From Bacillus sp. FJAT-29814 (lineage in GTDB: Bacteria; Bacillota; Bacilli; Bacillales; Cytobacillaceae), in contig NZ_LMTJ01000014.1 in NCBI RefSeq assembly GCF_001510715.1, forward strand, positions 1-64,000: 64,000 nt of DNA, written 5' to 3'. Made by a program: the position numbers and the translations under genes. Below, piece after piece: positions 17,309 through 25,271 of this stretch. The notes beneath the pieces were generated by a model. The model saw only the letters and a program-made list of their open reading frames with translations. It did no database searches and was not told the origin of the DNA. How positions within the stretch are numbered: position 1 is the stretch's first letter; each line of letters starts with the position of its first letter.

Positions 17309-17363
17309 AATTTGCCAAAAAATGCATTTAATTTTAGGGAGGGACGGACGAAAGTCCTCGAAA

Positions 17364-17897
17364 ATGGAAAAGAATTGGTATGTTGTTCATACTTACTCCG
17401 GCTACGAAAATAAAGTAAAAACCAACCTTGAAAAACGGGTTGAATCGATGGGCATGCAAGATAAGATCTTCCGTGTGGTAGTTCCAGAGGAAGAAGAAAC
17501 CGAATTGAAAAACGGCAAGAAAAAAGTGGTAAAACGCAAGGTGTTTCCTGGCTATGTATTAGTGGAGCTAATCATGACAGATGATTCATGGTATGTTGTA
17601 CGGAATACCCCTGGTGTAACCGGTTTTGTTGGTTCTGCCGGATCAGGCTCCAAACCAACACCGCTGCTTCCGGATGAGGTAGCGTTTATTCTCAAACGCA
17701 TGGGCGTCGAAGAGAAGCGTGTCGATGTCAATTATGAAATTGGCGAAACGGTCCGCGTAAAGGAAGGTCCATTTGCTAACTTCACCGGCAATGTTGAAGA
17801 AATGGACAGGGATAAACAAAAACTTAAAGTTCTCGTTAATATGTTCGGTCGCGATACCCCGGTTGAGCTTGAATTTTCGCAGATTGAGAAAATCTAA
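17364..17897 (+). CDS. nusG: Transcription elongation factor NusG
   Basis: 177 aa, exactly the B. subtilis length. The NGN domain (about 1-115, beginning KNWYVVHTYSGYE) binds RNA polymerase; the C-terminal KOW domain (about 125-177, VKEGPFANFTGNVEE) contacts S10 or Rho. In Bacillus NusG promotes sequence-specific pausing. ATG 17364 gives the conserved start; in-frame ATG 17322 is upstream without support. Confidence 0.96.
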   Translation: MEKNWYVVHTYSGYENKVKTNLEKRVESMGMQDKIFRVVVPEEEETELKNGKKKVVKRKVFPGYVLVELIMTDDSWYVVRNTPGVTGFVGSAGSGSKPTPLLPDEVAFILKRMGVEEKRVDVNYEIGETVRVKEGPFANFTGNVEEMDRDKQKLKVLVNMFGRDTPVELEFSQIEKI

Positions 17898-17917
17898 ATC
17901 AATTATTGTAAAAAAAC

Positions 17918-18090
17918 TTGAAATCAGTTTTAAAAAATGTTACTATTTTTTAGGTCAGTATGTCTCGAGTTAGATGCTCGGACAAGACTTTGTCAAGTTC
18001 TTTGTATTCATATAAAGACTTCAAGATGAGTGGGAGGGGGCTCCCTATATAAGGAAACCCTGTTAACCACATCACGGACTTTAAGGAGGT
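17918..18090 (+). promoter_or_regulatory. rplK promoter and leader
   Basis: TTGAAA (17918-17923) and TACTAT (17941-17946), spacer 17 bp, give a promoter. The ~140-nt leader contains GGGAGGGGGCTCCC near 18032-18045 and ends with AAGGAGG. Leaders here often carry the L1/L11 autoregulatory site; I see structure but cannot prove an L1 site. Confidence 0.6.
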
Positions 18091-18097
18091 GTGTCTC

Positions 18098-18523
18098 GTG
18101 GCTAAAAAAGTAATTAAAGTTGTTAAATTGCAAATTCCTGCAGGTAAAGCAAACCCTGCGCCGCCAGTTGGTCCTGCTTTAGGTCAAGCCGGTGTTAACA
18201 TCATGGGATTCTGTAAAGAATTTAACGCTCGTACAGCAGATCAAGCTGGATTGATTATTCCTGTTGAAATTACGGTGTTTGAAGACCGTTCATTTACATT
18301 TATTACGAAAACTCCTCCTGCTGCCGTTCTTTTGAAAGTAGCAGCTGGAATTCAGTCTGGTTCAGGCCAGCCTAACCGTAATAAAGTAGCAACAGTAAAG
18401 CGTGATAAAGTACGCGAGATTGCGGAACAAAAAATGCCTGACCTTAACGCAGCTAGCGTTGAAGCAGCAATGCGCATGGTTGAAGGTACTGCACGCAGCA
18501 TGGGTATCGTTATCGAAGACTAA
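18098..18523 (+). CDS. rplK: Ribosomal protein uL11
   Basis: 141 aa. The proline-rich PAGKANPAPPVGPALGQAGVN (about 12-32, a shortened part is enough to recognise it) is the flexible N-terminal signature; the C-terminal domain binds the GTPase-associated region of 23S rRNA and takes part in RelA activation (family knowledge). GTG 18098 follows AAGGAGGTG at the right spacing. It is followed by a terminator-like hairpin and then rplA. Confidence 0.95.
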   Translation: MAKKVIKVVKLQIPAGKANPAPPVGPALGQAGVNIMGFCKEFNARTADQAGLIIPVEITVFEDRSFTFITKTPPAAVLLKVAAGIQSGSGQPNRNKVATVKRDKVREIAEQKMPDLNAASVEAAMRMVEGTARSMGIVIED

Positions 18524-18553
18524 TCTATGCAAACTGTTATGTTGTAATGAGGG

Positions 18554-18585
18554 GGTTGCGCAGTTTTTCACTCGCAACCTTTTTC
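18554..18585 (+). terminator. Internal hairpin with T-run between rplK and rplA
   Basis: GGTTGCG (18554-18560) pairs with CGCAACC (18573-18579), followed by TTTTT. It has terminator form inside the rplK-rplA unit, so it probably gives partial termination. Confidence 0.6.
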
Positions 18586-18631
18586 GTGGGAGATTAATTC
18601 GCTAAAACCACAAATCAAGGAGGAAAAAACA

Positions 18632-19330
18632 ATGGCTAAAAAAGGTAAGAAGTATTTAGAAGCTGCGAAGCTTGTAGATCGTACACATGCTTACCCAATT
18701 GCAGAAGCAATTGAACTTGCAAAGAAAACAAACTATGCAAAATTTGATGCGACTCTTGAAGTTGCTTTCCGCTTAGGCGTAGATCCTAAGAAAGCTGACC
18801 AGCAAATCCGTGGTGCAGTAGTGCTTCCAAACGGAACTGGTAAAACTCAACGCGTATTAGTATTCGCGAAGGGTGAAAAAGTGAAAGAAGCAGAAGCTGC
18901 TGGCGCAGATTATGTGGGTGATGCAGAATACATCAACAAAATTCAACAAGGTTGGTTTGATTTTGATGTAATCGTAGCAACTCCTGACATGATGGGTGAA
19001 GTTGGTAAGCTTGGCCGCGTATTGGGACCTAAAGGCTTAATGCCAAACCCTAAAACAGGCACAGTTACTTTCGACGTAACAAGAGCAATCAACGAAATCA
19101 AAGCAGGTAAAGTTGAATACCGTGTTGACAAGTCTGGTAACATTCATGTTCCAATCGGTAAAGCTTCTTTCGAAAACGAAAAGCTTGTTGAAAACTTTAC
19201 AACTGTTTTTGAAACTATGCTAAAAGTGAAGCCATCTGCAGCAAAAGGCACTTACATGAAGAACGTTACAGTTTCTTCAACTATGGGACCTGGCGTGAAA
19301 GTGGATCCTTCATCTGTAGCTGCTAAGTAA
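18632..19330 (+). CDS. rplA: Ribosomal protein uL1
   Basis: 232 aa. It binds 23S rRNA at the L1 stalk, where it helps tRNA leave the E site; in many bacteria it also represses its own mRNA. The family signature runs through VATPDMMGEVGKLGRVLGPKGLMPNPKTGT (visible from about residue 112). The start follows CAAGGAGGAAA. It pairs with rplK. Confidence 0.96.
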   Translation: MAKKGKKYLEAAKLVDRTHAYPIAEAIELAKKTNYAKFDATLEVAFRLGVDPKKADQQIRGAVVLPNGTGKTQRVLVFAKGEKVKEAEAAGADYVGDAEYINKIQQGWFDFDVIVATPDMMGEVGKLGRVLGPKGLMPNPKTGTVTFDVTRAINEIKAGKVEYRVDKSGNIHVPIGKASFENEKLVENFTTVFETMLKVKPSAAKGTYMKNVTVSSTMGPGVKVDPSSVAAK

Positions 19331-19404
19331 GATTAGGAATAATTGGTAATTGACAAACAAAATTAGATTATATATAATCAATTTTGTTGTTTAATAAATA
19401 TAAC

Positions 19405-19530
19405 ATTTGTACCGTAGACAGCAGGGGCTTATCGCTTAATATCCTGCCGAGGTTAGCCAAAGATTTAGCTTTTACCTAAGCTATTTATGAGCCTCCATGT
19501 CTATGAAAGATTTGGAGGCTCTTTTACTGC
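19405..19530 (+). promoter_or_regulatory. L10 leader (rplJL autoregulation)
   Basis: The stretch ACCGTAGACAGCAGGGGC followed by TTAATATCCTGCCGAGG (about 19410-19452) matches the known Firmicute L10(L12)4-binding leader. A hairpin GAGCCTCC/GGAGGCTC (19489-19496, 19514-19521) with TTTT follows as the regulated terminator. The L10-L12 complex is expected to bind and lower rplJL expression. The ribosome site is at 19556-19561. Confidence 0.88.
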
Positions 19531-19567
19531 CTGGTATAAATGTACACATTCTACAGGAGGTGTAAAA

Positions 19568-20068
19568 ATGAGCAGTGCAATCGAAGCAAAAAAAGTGGTT
19601 GTTGAAGAGATTGCTGATAAATTAAAAGCAAGTGTATCAACAATTGTTGTAGATTACCGCGGTCTTTCAGTGGCTCAATTAACTGAACTCCGTAAACAAC
19701 TTCGTGAAGCTGGCGTTGAATTCAAGGTTTACAAAAACTCTATGACTCGTCGTGCGGCTGAAGTTGCTGGACTTTCAGGGTTAAACGATGCATTAACAGG
19801 CCCGAACGCAATCGCGTTCAGTACTGAAGATGTTGTCGCTCCTGCTAAAATCCTTAACGATTTCGCGAAAAAGAATGAAGCTCTTGAACTTAAAGCGGGT
19901 GTGATTGAAGGTACAATCGCAACTGTTGAAGAAGTTCAAGCCCTTGCTGAACTTCCATCTCGCGAAGGCTTGCTGTCTATGCTACTCAGCGTACTACAAG
20001 CTCCAATCCGCAACCTTGCCCTTGCTGCAAAAGCTGTGGCAGACCAAAAAGAACAACAAGGCGCGTAA
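19568..20068 (+). CDS. rplJ: Ribosomal protein uL10
   Basis: 166 aa. It forms the base of the stalk and carries L7/L12 dimers on its C-terminal helix. The N-terminal rRNA-binding part contains VDYRGLSVAQLTELRKQLR (about 29-47). ATG 19568 lies behind AGGAGGTG; a longer in-frame ORF upstream reads through the leader hairpin and is not real. rplL follows after 54 bp. Confidence 0.95.
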   Translation: MSSAIEAKKVVVEEIADKLKASVSTIVVDYRGLSVAQLTELRKQLREAGVEFKVYKNSMTRRAAEVAGLSGLNDALTGPNAIAFSTEDVVAPAKILNDFAKKNEALELKAGVIEGTIATVEEVQALAELPSREGLLSMLLSVLQAPIRNLALAAKAVADQKEQQGA

Positions 20069-20122
20069 GTTAGTACTTATCGCTTAACTAATACGGAATG
20101 AAAACTAAGGAGGAAAATTAAA

Positions 20123-20485
20123 ATGACTAAAGAACAAATCATTGAAGCAGTTAAATCTATGACTGTTTTAGAACTTAACGATCTTGTAAAAGCAATCGAA
20201 GAAGAATTCGGCGTAACTGCTGCTGCTCCTGTAGCAATGGTTGGCGGCGCTGGTGCTGCTGCTGTTGAAGAGCAAACTGAATTTGATGTAATCCTAGCTT
20301 CTGCTGGCGATCAAAAAATCAAAGTTATCAAAGTTGTACGTGAAATCACTGGTCTTGGTCTTAAAGAAGCAAAAGACCTTGTTGACAACACTCCAAAAGC
20401 TATTAAAGAAGGCGTTTCTAAAGAAGATGCTGAAGCAATCAAAGCTAAGCTTGATGAAGTTGGAGCAAACGTTGAAGTTAAGTAA
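20123..20485 (+). CDS. rplL: Ribosomal protein bL12 (L7/L12)
   Basis: 120 aa stalk protein. N-terminal dimerisation and L10-binding region (about 1-35), Ala/Gly hinge (about 34-52), and C-terminal domain that recruits translation GTPases (IKVIKVVREITGLGLKEAKDLV, partly seen from 67). It is followed by a strong terminator. Confidence 0.97.
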   Translation: MTKEQIIEAVKSMTVLELNDLVKAIEEEFGVTAAAPVAMVGGAGAAAVEEQTEFDVILASAGDQKIKVIKVVREITGLGLKEAKDLVDNTPKAIKEGVSKEDAEAIKAKLDEVGANVEVK

Positions 20486-20498
20486 TTTTAATTCCATG

Positions 20499-20529
20499 AA
20501 AAAGCTCGCTGCATAAGCGGGCTTTTTTT
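20499..20529 (+). terminator. Terminator after rplL
   Basis: AAAGCTCGCT pairs with AGCGGGCTTT around a GCATA loop, followed by a T-run. Confidence 0.9.
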
Positions 20530-20545
20530 GGCTAACTTAATTTAA

Positions 20546-20662
20546 TAGCGGAAGCGCCTTGCTCAGGGGCAACAGGCATAAGACGAGCCGACCAGAAGGC
20601 TGCTTTTTAGCCTTCTTGACGGATTGGCTTATGACCCAGAGCCCTAGGCGCTGTAGCTGGAT
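20546..20662. repeat. Branched palindromic (REP-like) element
   Basis: About 117 bp with nested inverted pairs: AAGCGCCT near the left against AGGCGCT near the right, CATAAG...GAGCC against GGCTTATG, and a central hairpin AGAAGGCT/AGCCTTCT. It lies between the rplL terminator and rsmC and encodes nothing. It looks like a non-autonomous dispersed repeat; copy number in the genome is unknown to me. Confidence 0.7.
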
Positions 20663-20729
20663 AGCTTAAAGGTTGTAGTAATTCCTCTTATTTCTTCTAT
20701 ATATAGCTCCCCAGGAGGTGAAGTCAAAA

Positions 20730-21329
20730 ATGACCGAACACTACTATTCTCGAACCCAAAATGTTGAAAGTGACCCAAAGTCTTGGGATTATAAATTACG
20801 AGGCCATTCGTTTCGCTTTAAAACTGATAATGGCGTTTTTTCAAAACGGGAAGTGGATTTTGGCTCACGTCTTTTGATCGAGACATTTGCCATGCCTGAA
20901 GTGGAAGGGAAGGTTCTTGATGTCGGTTGCGGCTACGGTCCGATTGGCTTGTCGATTGCCAAGGAACATCCTAATCGTACGATACATATGATTGATGTGA
21001 ACCAACGGGCCATTGAGTTAGCAAAGGAAAATGCTGCCCTTAACCAGATTGATAATGTAAGAATCTATGAAAGTGACAGGCTGCTGAATGTACCGGAAAC
21101 AGATTTTGTCGCCATCCTGACAAATCCGCCGATCCGTGCCGGCAAAAAAACAGTTCATGATATTTTTGAACAAAGTCACCAACATCTGCTTAGTGGTGGA
21201 GAGCTCTGGGTAGTCATTCAAAAAAAGCAAGGTGCACCATCGGCTTTGGAGAAATTAACGCAAATATTTTCTGATGTAGAAACAGTTGACAAATCCAAAG
21301 GTTATTTTATTATTAGAGCCACAAAATAG
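20730..21329 (+). CDS. RsmC-like class I SAM methyltransferase (YbxB)
   Basis: 199 aa. A Rossmann methyltransferase with motif I VLDVGCGYGPIGL (about 56-68), an acidic residue at the end of strand 2 (MIDVN) and the NPPI motif (about 131-134) typical of N-methyltransferases acting on exocyclic amines. It is homologous to the C-terminal half of RsmC (16S rRNA m2G), but the exact target in Bacillus is not certain to me. I prefer ATG 20730 after CAGGAGGTGAAG; GTG 20718 is in frame but overlaps the ribosome site. It lies before rpoB as in B. subtilis. Confidence 0.88.
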   Translation: MTEHYYSRTQNVESDPKSWDYKLRGHSFRFKTDNGVFSKREVDFGSRLLIETFAMPEVEGKVLDVGCGYGPIGLSIAKEHPNRTIHMIDVNQRAIELAKENAALNQIDNVRIYESDRLLNVPETDFVAILTNPPIRAGKKTVHDIFEQSHQHLLSGGELWVVIQKKQGAPSALEKLTQIFSDVETVDKSKGYFIIRATK

Positions 21330-21358
21330 TTGACTACGAATTGTCCCTGTGATAGCAT
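21330..21358 (+). promoter_or_regulatory. Candidate rpoBC promoter
   Basis: TTGACT at 21330-21335 and TAGCAT at 21353-21358, spacer 17 bp, just after the rsmC stop. A ~220-nt AT-rich leader without recognised motifs leads to rpoB. Confidence 0.45.
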
Positions 21359-21581
21359 TATAAAATGCCATCATAATATTTACCGAATTATTCCTTTAAA
21401 TACATAAAATCGAGTATAAAAACGGAATAACAAGGAAATGATGACAAAATAATAGTCAAAATGTGAAAATGTGGTTTTTGGGAAAAAACCCTTTTTCTTT
21501 TTGTCTTTTAGCAAGGTAACAAATTCTTCTAAAAGACGTAAATAGATTTTTAAATAACGCTTGATTTGAGGGGTGAATCAG

Positions 21582-24500
21582 TTGACAGGTCAACTAGTTC
21601 AGTATGGACGACACCGTAAGCGGAGAAGTTATGCACGAATCAGTGAAGTTTTAGAATTGCCAAATCTTATTGAAATCCAAACCTCTTCATATCAGTGGTT
21701 TCTTGATGAGGGATTGCGTGAGATGTTCCAGGATATTTCGCCAATTGAGGATTTCACCGGTAATCTATCACTAGAATTTATTGATTACAGTCTTGGCGAT
21801 CCAAAGTATTCGGTTGAAGAATCGAAAGAGCGGGACGTTACTTATTCTGCTCCATTGCGTGTGAAGGTACGTCTTGTAAACAAAGAAACAGGCGAAGTGA
21901 AGGATCAAGATGTATTCATGGGCGATTTTCCGTTAATGACGGAAACAGGCACCTTTGTCATCAACGGTGCAGAACGCGTTATCGTTTCACAGCTAGTGCG
22001 TTCCCCGAGCGTTTACTTCAACGGTAAAGTGGATAAAAACGGAAAGAGAGGCTTTACGGCTACTGTCATTCCGAACCGCGGCGCTTGGCTTGAATATGAA
22101 ACAGATGCCAAAGATGTGGTATATGTCAGAATTGATCGCACAAGGAAATTGCCTGTAACGGTTCTTTTGCGTGCACTTGGATTTGGCTCAGACCAAGAAA
22201 TCATCGAGTTGATTGGTGATAATGAGTATCTTCGCAATACGCTTGAAAAGGACAACACGGAAGGTATCGATAAAGCGTTGCTTGAAATTTATGAACGACT
22301 CCGTCCTGGTGAACCTCCAACCGTTGAAAATGCGAAGAATCTATTGATATCACGGTTCTTTGATCCTAAGCGCTATGACCTTGCTAATGTAGGTCGTTAT
22401 AAAATAAATAAAAAGCTTCATATTAAAAACCGCCTTTTCAATCAGCGTCTTGCCGAAACACTGGTAGACCCGGAAACAGGTGAAATTATCGCCGAAAAAG
22501 GAACGCTTCTTGACCGAAGAAACCTTGACAGGATTTTGCCTGCACTTGAGAAAAATATTAATTTCCGCAGCTATAACCCAGTTGGCGGCGTTGTGGATGA
22601 TGAGATTGTTCTTCAAGGCATTAAAATCTATGCACCTGGCGATGAAAATGAAAAAGTGATTAATGTATTGGGCAATGCCTATGTGGCTGAACCAATTAAA
22701 AACATCACACCAGCTGACATTATTGCGTCGATCAGCTATTTCTTCGATTTGCTTCATGGTGTTGGCGATACAGACGATATCGACCATTTGGGCAACAGAC
22801 GTCTTCGTTCTGTAGGCGAATTGCTGCAAAACCAATTCCGTATCGGTTTATCACGGATGGAGCGCGTGGTTCGTGAAAGAATGTCGATTCAGGACACAGC
22901 AACGATTACGCCGCAGCAGTTGATCAATATTCGTCCTGTTATTGCGTCAATTAAGGAATTCTTTGGAAGCTCCCAGCTTTCACAGTTTATGGACCAAACT
23001 AACCCGCTGGCGGAATTAACGCATAAGCGTCGTTTATCGGCATTAGGCCCAGGGGGTCTGACTCGTGAACGCGCCGGAATGGAAGTTCGTGACGTTCACT
23101 ATTCTCACTATGGCCGGATGTGTCCAATTGAAACACCGGAAGGTCCGAATATCGGTTTGATCAACTCGTTATCATCATATGCGAAGGTAAACCGCTTTGG
23201 TTTTATCGAAACACCTTATCGCCGAGTCGATCCTGATACCGGTAAGGTAACATCAAGAATTGATTACCTGACTGCTGACGAAGAGGATAATTATGTAACC
23301 GCACAGGCTAACTCACGTCTAGGAGATGACGGTTCCTTCTTGGATGAGGAAGTCATTGCCCGTTTCCGTGGTGAAAACACCGTTGTAAAGCGGGATCGTG
23401 TCGACTACATGGATGTATCTCCGAAGCAGGTAGTTTCAGCAGCAACAGCATGTATTCCGTTCCTTGAAAACGATGACTCGAACCGTGCCTTGATGGGCGC
23501 GAACATGCAGCGGCAGGCTGTACCATTGATGCAGCCGGAAGCGCCGATTGTCGGTACAGGTATGGAATATGTATCGGGTAAAGACTCTGGTGCCGCTGTC
23601 ATCTGTAAGCATGAAGGAATTGTTGAGCGCGTTGAAGCCCGTCAAGTATGGGTCCGCCGCATTAAAGAAGTCGACGGCCAAGAGGTCAAAGGCGATCTTG
23701 ACAAGTATCGGATGTTAAAGTTTATCCGTTCGAACCAAGGAACATGCTATAACCAGCGTCCAATCGTTTCTGTGGGCGACCGTGTTGTCAAGGGTGAAAT
23801 CCTTGCTGATGGCCCTTCCATGGAAAAAGGTGAATTGGCATTAGGCCGTAATGTTCTCGTTGCCTTTATGACATGGGATGGTTATAACTACGAAGATGCG
23901 ATTATTATGAGTGAACGTCTTGTGAAAGACGATGTATATACTTCGATTCATATTGAGGAATATGAATCAGAATCACGTGATACAAAGCTTGGACCTGAAG
24001 AGATTACCCGCGATATTCCAAACGTCGGCGAAGATGCACTCCGCAACTTGGATGAGCGCGGAATTATCCGTATTGGTGCCGAAGTAAAAGACGGCGACTT
24101 GCTAGTTGGTAAGGTGACACCAAAAGGGGTAACAGAGCTTACTGCTGAAGAGCGTTTGCTTCATGCCATTTTCGGTGAAAAAGCCCGCGAGGTCCGTGAT
24201 ACGTCACTTCGTGTTCCGCACGGCGGCGGCGGTATTGTCCTCGATGTGAAAGTATTTAACCGCGAGGATGGCGATGAACTGCCTCCAGGCGTGAATCAAC
24301 TTGTTCGTGTCTATATTGTACAAAAACGGAAAATCTCCGCAGGGGATAAAATGGCAGGACGCCACGGTAATAAAGGGGTTATCTCGAGAATTTTACCGGA
24401 AGAGGATATGCCGTTCCTTCCAGATGGAACACCGGTTGATATCATGTTAAACCCATTAGGGGTACCATCACGGATGAACATCGGACAGGTGCTTGAGCTT

Positions 24501-25142
24501 CACTTAGGTATGGCAGCAAGATACCTCGGCATTCATGTCGCTTCACCAGTATTTGACGGAGCTACGGAAGAAGATGTTTGGTCAACCATCGAGGAAGCTG
24601 GCATGGCTCGTGATGCGAAAACAGTTCTTTATGATGGACGTACGGGAGAACCGTTTGATAACCGTGTATCAGTTGGTATCATGTATATGATTAAACTGGC
24701 TCACATGGTTGATGATAAGTTGCATGCTCGTTCAACTGGACCATACTCCCTTGTTACGCAGCAGCCGCTTGGTGGTAAAGCCCAATTCGGTGGACAGCGT
24801 TTTGGAGAGATGGAGGTATGGGCACTTGAAGCATATGGTGCTGCATACACGCTTCAGGAAATTCTTACGGTTAAATCCGACGATGTGGTTGGCCGTGTGA
24901 AAACCTACGAAGCCATTGTCAAAGGCGAAAATGTGCCGGAACCAGGCGTTCCTGAATCATTTAAAGTATTAATCAAAGAACTTCAGAGCTTGGGTATGGA
25001 TGTTAAAATTCTATCCGGCGATGAAGAAGAAATTGAAATGCGTGATATGGAAGATGAGGACGACTTACAACAGGTCGACACCTTAAACATTGTTCCTGAT
25101 GCACCAAGCTTTGAATCTGAAAAAGTCGGTTCAAAAGAGTAA
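21582..25142 (+). CDS. rpoB: RNA polymerase beta subunit
   Basis: 1186 aa. It is collinear with B. subtilis RpoB throughout. The rifampicin pocket (SSQLSQFMDQTNPLAEL, then THKRRLSALGPGG) has no usual resistance change, so a sensitive enzyme is predicted. The C-terminus ends in the typical acidic tail. I choose TTG 21582 (reads MTGQLVQYG), 8 bases after GAGGGG, as in B. subtilis; the in-frame GTG at 21573 would overlap the ribosome site. A large hairpin lies between this gene and rpoC. Confidence 0.97.
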   Translation: MTGQLVQYGRHRKRRSYARISEVLELPNLIEIQTSSYQWFLDEGLREMFQDISPIEDFTGNLSLEFIDYSLGDPKYSVEESKERDVTYSAPLRVKVRLVNKETGEVKDQDVFMGDFPLMTETGTFVINGAERVIVSQLVRSPSVYFNGKVDKNGKRGFTATVIPNRGAWLEYETDAKDVVYVRIDRTRKLPVTVLLRALGFGSDQEIIELIGDNEYLRNTLEKDNTEGIDKALLEIYERLRPGEPPTVENAKNLLISRFFDPKRYDLANVGRYKINKKLHIKNRLFNQRLAETLVDPETGEIIAEKGTLLDRRNLDRILPALEKNINFRSYNPVGGVVDDEIVLQGIKIYAPGDENEKVINVLGNAYVAEPIKNITPADIIASISYFFDLLHGVGDTDDIDHLGNRRLRSVGELLQNQFRIGLSRMERVVRERMSIQDTATITPQQLINIRPVIASIKEFFGSSQLSQFMDQTNPLAELTHKRRLSALGPGGLTRERAGMEVRDVHYSHYGRMCPIETPEGPNIGLINSLSSYAKVNRFGFIETPYRRVDPDTGKVTSRIDYLTADEEDNYVTAQANSRLGDDGSFLDEEVIARFRGENTVVKRDRVDYMDVSPKQVVSAATACIPFLENDDSNRALMGANMQRQAVPLMQPEAPIVGTGMEYVSGKDSGAAVICKHEGIVERVEARQVWVRRIKEVDGQEVKGDLDKYRMLKFIRSNQGTCYNQRPIVSVGDRVVKGEILADGPSMEKGELALGRNVLVAFMTWDGYNYEDAIIMSERLVKDDVYTSIHIEEYESESRDTKLGPEEITRDIPNVGEDALRNLDERGIIRIGAEVKDGDLLVGKVTPKGVTELTAEERLLHAIFGEKAREVRDTSLRVPHGGGGIVLDVKVFNREDGDELPPGVNQLVRVYIVQKRKISAGDKMAGRHGNKGVISRILPEEDMPFLPDGTPVDIMLNPLGVPSRMNIGQVLELHLGMAARYLGIHVASPVFDGATEEDVWSTIEEAGMARDAKTVLYDGRTGEPFDNRVSVGIMYMIKLAHMVDDKLHARSTGPYSLVTQQPLGGKAQFGGQRFGEMEVWALEAYGAAYTLQEILTVKSDDVVGRVKTYEAIVKGENVPEPGVPESFKVLIKELQSLGMDVKILSGDEEEIEMRDMEDEDDLQQVDTLNIVPDAPSFESEKVGSKE

Positions 25143-25150
25143 ATCAAGCA

Positions 25151-25215
25151 AAAGCGCACTTAAAGAGAATAGCTTTTCCAAGAACAAGCTATGGCTGTTC
25201 TTAAGTGCGCTTTTT
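25151..25215 (+). terminator. Terminator-like hairpin between rpoB and rpoC
   Basis: AAAGCGCACTTAA (25151-25163) pairs perfectly with TTAAGTGCGCTTT (25201-25213), followed by further T. The 37-nt inner part forms a second hairpin (GAACA...TGTTC). It may cause partial termination or be an RNA-processing site that sets the rpoB:rpoC ratio. Confidence 0.75.
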
Positions 25216-25271
25216 AATTTTAGCTGTATTGAAGGGTAAAACCTGGACATAAAAAGGGAGGTAGGCCCCCT

